From Oscillatoria nigro-viridis PCC 7112 (GTDB lineage: Bacteria; Cyanobacteriota; Cyanobacteriia; Cyanobacteriales; Microcoleaceae), in the NCBI RefSeq assembly GCF_000317475.1, contig NC_019729.1, positions 3,052,501 through 3,116,500 of the forward strand: 64,000 nucleotides of DNA. The letters run 5' to 3'. Below the pieces are notes generated by a model. That model ran no database searches, was not told where the DNA came from, and saw nothing but the letters and a program-made list of their open reading frames with translations. Of the stretch, positions 62,278-64,000 are shown piece by piece. A program made the translations under genes and the position numbers. The number at the start of each line of letters is the position of its first letter. Position 1 is the first letter of the stretch.

Positions 62278-62555
62278 CATCGGAATTATTATCTCTCTCT
62301 TCTCTTTGTCTGTGTCCTCTGTGGTTTAATCATTCCGATCTAACCGGAATTGATATCAGATATCTCAAACACTTCGTCAACTCGCATAACAAATTGATGA
62401 AGCAGACGGCCTGAATATCTTGGTGCTGAGTTTGATGTTACTTGCCGTCGCCGATCGCCCACCCTCAACCCCTCGACATCGCAGACAGTGGCGCTACCCT
62501 CAAATTTGCTCTAAAATAATCAAAAATTATAAACAACAAGCCCAGAGGCGCTGAG

Positions 62556-63035
62556 GTGACTCCTAACGAGGGAACGGCAAACAGCAAAAGTCAGAAAAGA
62601 CCCGGCAAAACCCCCTTGGGTTCTAGTTACTACGGCTTGTTAGGGCTGCATCCTTCCGCATCGCCGATCGAAATTCGGCGATCGTACCGGGAACTGAGCA
62701 AACTCTACCATCCCGATACCACCGAGCTGCCACCCGCAGTCGCCACCGCCAAATTTCAGCAGCTCAACAACGCCTACGCCACCCTCAGCAACCCAGAACG
62801 TCGCCTCGCCTACGACCTCACAATAGGCTATTCTCGCCTGAACGTGATTGGGCCACCCCCAGGCTTCAATACTCCGGTTTCGGGATCGGGCAAAAAAACT
62901 TCCAACTCCGCTTACCTAGATCCCACGGATCGACCTCTTTCCCCCGGAGAAATGTTCGCTCTGTTTATCATGGGAGCTAGCTTAATCGGATGTTTGGTAC
63001 TGGCGATCGCGATCGGCTTAATTCGCGGCAATTAA
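62556..63035 (+). CDS. J-domain protein with C-terminal membrane anchor
   Basis: A 159-residue protein. The J domain is at about 24-85: YYGLLGLHPSASPIEIRRSY, the LYHPDTTELP loop with HPD and FQQLNNAYATLSNPERRLAY. It ends with a hydrophobic helix (FALFIMGASLIGCLVLAIAI). It would recruit Hsp70 to the membrane. Starts at a GTG with GAGG upstream. A DUF3143 gene follows, as in many cyanobacteria. Confidence 0.92.
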   Translation: MTPNEGTANSKSQKRPGKTPLGSSYYGLLGLHPSASPIEIRRSYRELSKLYHPDTTELPPAVATAKFQQLNNAYATLSNPERRLAYDLTIGYSRLNVIGPPPGFNTPVSGSGKKTSNSAYLDPTDRPLSPGEMFALFIMGASLIGCLVLAIAIGLIRGN

Positions 63036-63124
63036 CCCCTCAAATCCCCAATCCCCAATCCTCAATCGGAAATCCTCAATCGGAAATCCCCAATCTAAAA
63101 TCCAAAATCTAAAATCTAAAATCC
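63036..63124. repeat. AATCC/TCTAAAA repeat cluster
   Basis: CAATCCC-type and ATCTAAA-type heptamers fill the gap between the J-domain gene and the DUF3143 gene. Confidence 0.8.
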
Positions 63125-63125
63125 C

Positions 63126-63398
63126 ATGACTCTTCCTTCCGCTGACACTCCTTTGTACAACCATCCACTCCCGGAAATCGAGCAGTGGCTAAAAAGCCGC
63201 GGCTGCCGGCAAGATCGGCGAGAACTCCACTGCTGGCAGATCGAGCAACTTACATGGAAAGCAGAACTGTCCCTCGATATCGACCAACTCACCGTCCGCT
63301 ACATCGATGCTGGAACCGACGGCCAAGACATTCAGCGAGCATTCAAATACTCCCTCTCACGTCAGGACATTGAAGCGGCCGTTTTCTCCGGCCCCTAA
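63126..63398 (+). CDS. DUF3143 family protein
   Basis: A 90-residue cyanobacterial DUF3143 protein, recognised by LYNHPLPEIEQWLKSRGCRQ, WKAELSLDIDQLTVRY and the end YSLSRQDIEAAVFSGP. Function unknown; its position directly after the J-domain gene is conserved. Confidence 0.9.
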   Translation: MTLPSADTPLYNHPLPEIEQWLKSRGCRQDRRELHCWQIEQLTWKAELSLDIDQLTVRYIDAGTDGQDIQRAFKYSLSRQDIEAAVFSGP

Positions 63399-63401
63399 TT
63401 T

Positions 63402-63460
63402 GATTTTAGATTTTAGATTTTAGATTTTAGATTTGTCCTCCAATCTAAAATCTAAAATCG
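63402..63460. terminator. Heptamer inverted array, possible bidirectional terminator
   Basis: Four TTTTAGA units (63402-63434) are followed by their complement, two ATCTAAA units (63442-63459), around a short GTCCTCC loop, between two convergent genes. It can form a long AT-rich hairpin. Confidence 0.55.
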
Positions 63461-63557
63461 TTATTTTGAGCAGGAGATGAGATGCTCGCTCAGAATCGAC
63501 ACCTACTTGGAAACGGAAAAATCAACCAAAAAATCCCAAATCTCAAATCCAAAATCC

Positions 63558-64000
63558 TTAGACTTTGCCAAATCGGCGGCTGCGCTTCTGATAATCAGAC
63601 AAAGCGCGGTGAAACTCCGATCGATCGAAATCCGGCCACAGCGTCTCAGTAATGTAAATTTCCGAATAAGCCATTTGCCATAGTAAAAAATTGCTCAACC
63701 GCATTTCCCCGCTCGTCCGGATCAGCAAATCCGGATCGCAAACATCAGCAGTATACAAATAGCGTTTAAATAAAACCTCATCAATCTCCTCCGGCTGCAA
63801 CTTGCCCTCTTTCACCTGAGTGGCGATCGCCCGACAAGCTTGTACAATCTCCTGACGCCCCCCGTAATTCGTCGCCACCGTAAACAAAATCCCCTGATTG
63901 TGCTGAGTGGCTGTCACAGAACGCTCGATTTCCGCTTGCAAAGACTTCGGCAAAGCCTGCAAATTCCCCATAAATTGAATTTGCACGTCCTCGTCCACCA
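63558..64000 (-). CDS. uppS: Isoprenyl transferase (undecaprenyl diphosphate synthase), C-terminal part
   Basis: Incomplete: the gene enters from the right edge and only ~147 C-terminal residues are visible. They hold the cis-prenyltransferase signatures [37 protein letters not shown] and [19 protein letters not shown]. It makes the C55 lipid carrier for cell-wall synthesis. The N-terminal substrate-binding Asp lies outside the window. Confidence 0.95.
   Translation of the reverse strand, partial: VDEDVQIQFMGNLQALPKSLQAEIERSVTATQHNQGILFTVATNYGGRQEIVQACRAIATQVKEGKLQPEEIDEVLFKRYLYTADVCDPDLLIRTSGEMRLSNFLLWQMAYSEIYITETLWPDFDRSEFHRALSDYQKRSRRFGKV

Overview
The window is chromosomal DNA of a cyanobacterium, probably a filamentous, non-heterocystous Microcoleus/Oscillatoria-type organism (a tentative placement). 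The evidence is the very frequent GCGATCGC (HIP1) octamer, heptamer repeats such as TCTAAAA and TTGACTG between genes, and typical cyanobacterial genes: ycf34, a PucC-type transporter, a DUF3143 gene beside a J-domain gene, KaiB/KaiC homologues, a TPR-CHAT protein, and an aa3-type oxidase in coxB-coxA-coxC order. No rRNA, tRNA, CRISPR array or complete insertion sequence was recognised.

Layout. 0.5-6.7 kb: a co-directional non-canonical clock-type operon (KaiC, two KaiB-like proteins, a PAS hybrid histidine kinase) running into an ADP-ribosylglycohydrolase. 6.7-17 kb: housekeeping and exported proteins (CPA2 antiporter, hisA, a DUF2459 protein with a GHL10 glycosidase-like protein, a serpin, isochorismatase, cupin, DUF952, CCA-adding enzyme). 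17-24 kb: ycf34, a zinc-ribbon Ser/Thr kinase, tsaB interrupted in frame by palindromic repeats, and a 1151-residue TPR-CHAT protein. 24.0-24.9 kb: a dense repeat locus with an octamer array, a MITE-like element and 102-bp tandem units. 25-34 kb: SDR, carotenoid oxygenase, LD-carboxypeptidase, methyltransferase and the cytochrome oxidase operon. 34-41 kb: an HNH protein, an orphan SxxK protein, a 2Fe-2S protein, cysK, two tandem Uma2 genes, 1-Cys peroxiredoxin, a cupin and ChaN.

41.7-46.2 kb is a small defence-like island: a PtuA/PtuB (Septu-like) ATPase-HNH pair without a reverse transcriptase, an FMN reductase, an HTH/PIN toxin-antitoxin pair, a decayed HicB-like fragment, and two copies of a structured ~165-bp intergenic sequence (candidate ncRNA). 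46.2-50.4 kb returns to metabolic and membrane genes.

50.4-56.5 kb is the most unusual part. A STAND/NB-ARC ATPase that stops where WD40 repeats would normally begin is divergent from a cassette of three peptidoglycan hydrolases without signal peptides (LAS metallopeptidase, SH3-DUF2272, SH3-lysozyme-like) and a small ORF matching the C-terminus of the SxxK protein 18 kb away. A second unit holds an alpha/beta hydrolase. Both units begin with the same ~120-bp sequence (R1) and end with the same ~120-bp sequence (R2), so they look like two copies of one module frame with different payloads. The payload classes resemble injected or lytic effectors, but no delivery machinery is visible here.

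56.5-64 kb: pentapeptide-repeat protein, an unknown lipoprotein, a ClC channel, an Rpn-type nuclease, a CTD-like phosphatase, J-domain and DUF3143 proteins, and the C-terminal part of the undecaprenyl diphosphate synthase gene, cut by the window end.
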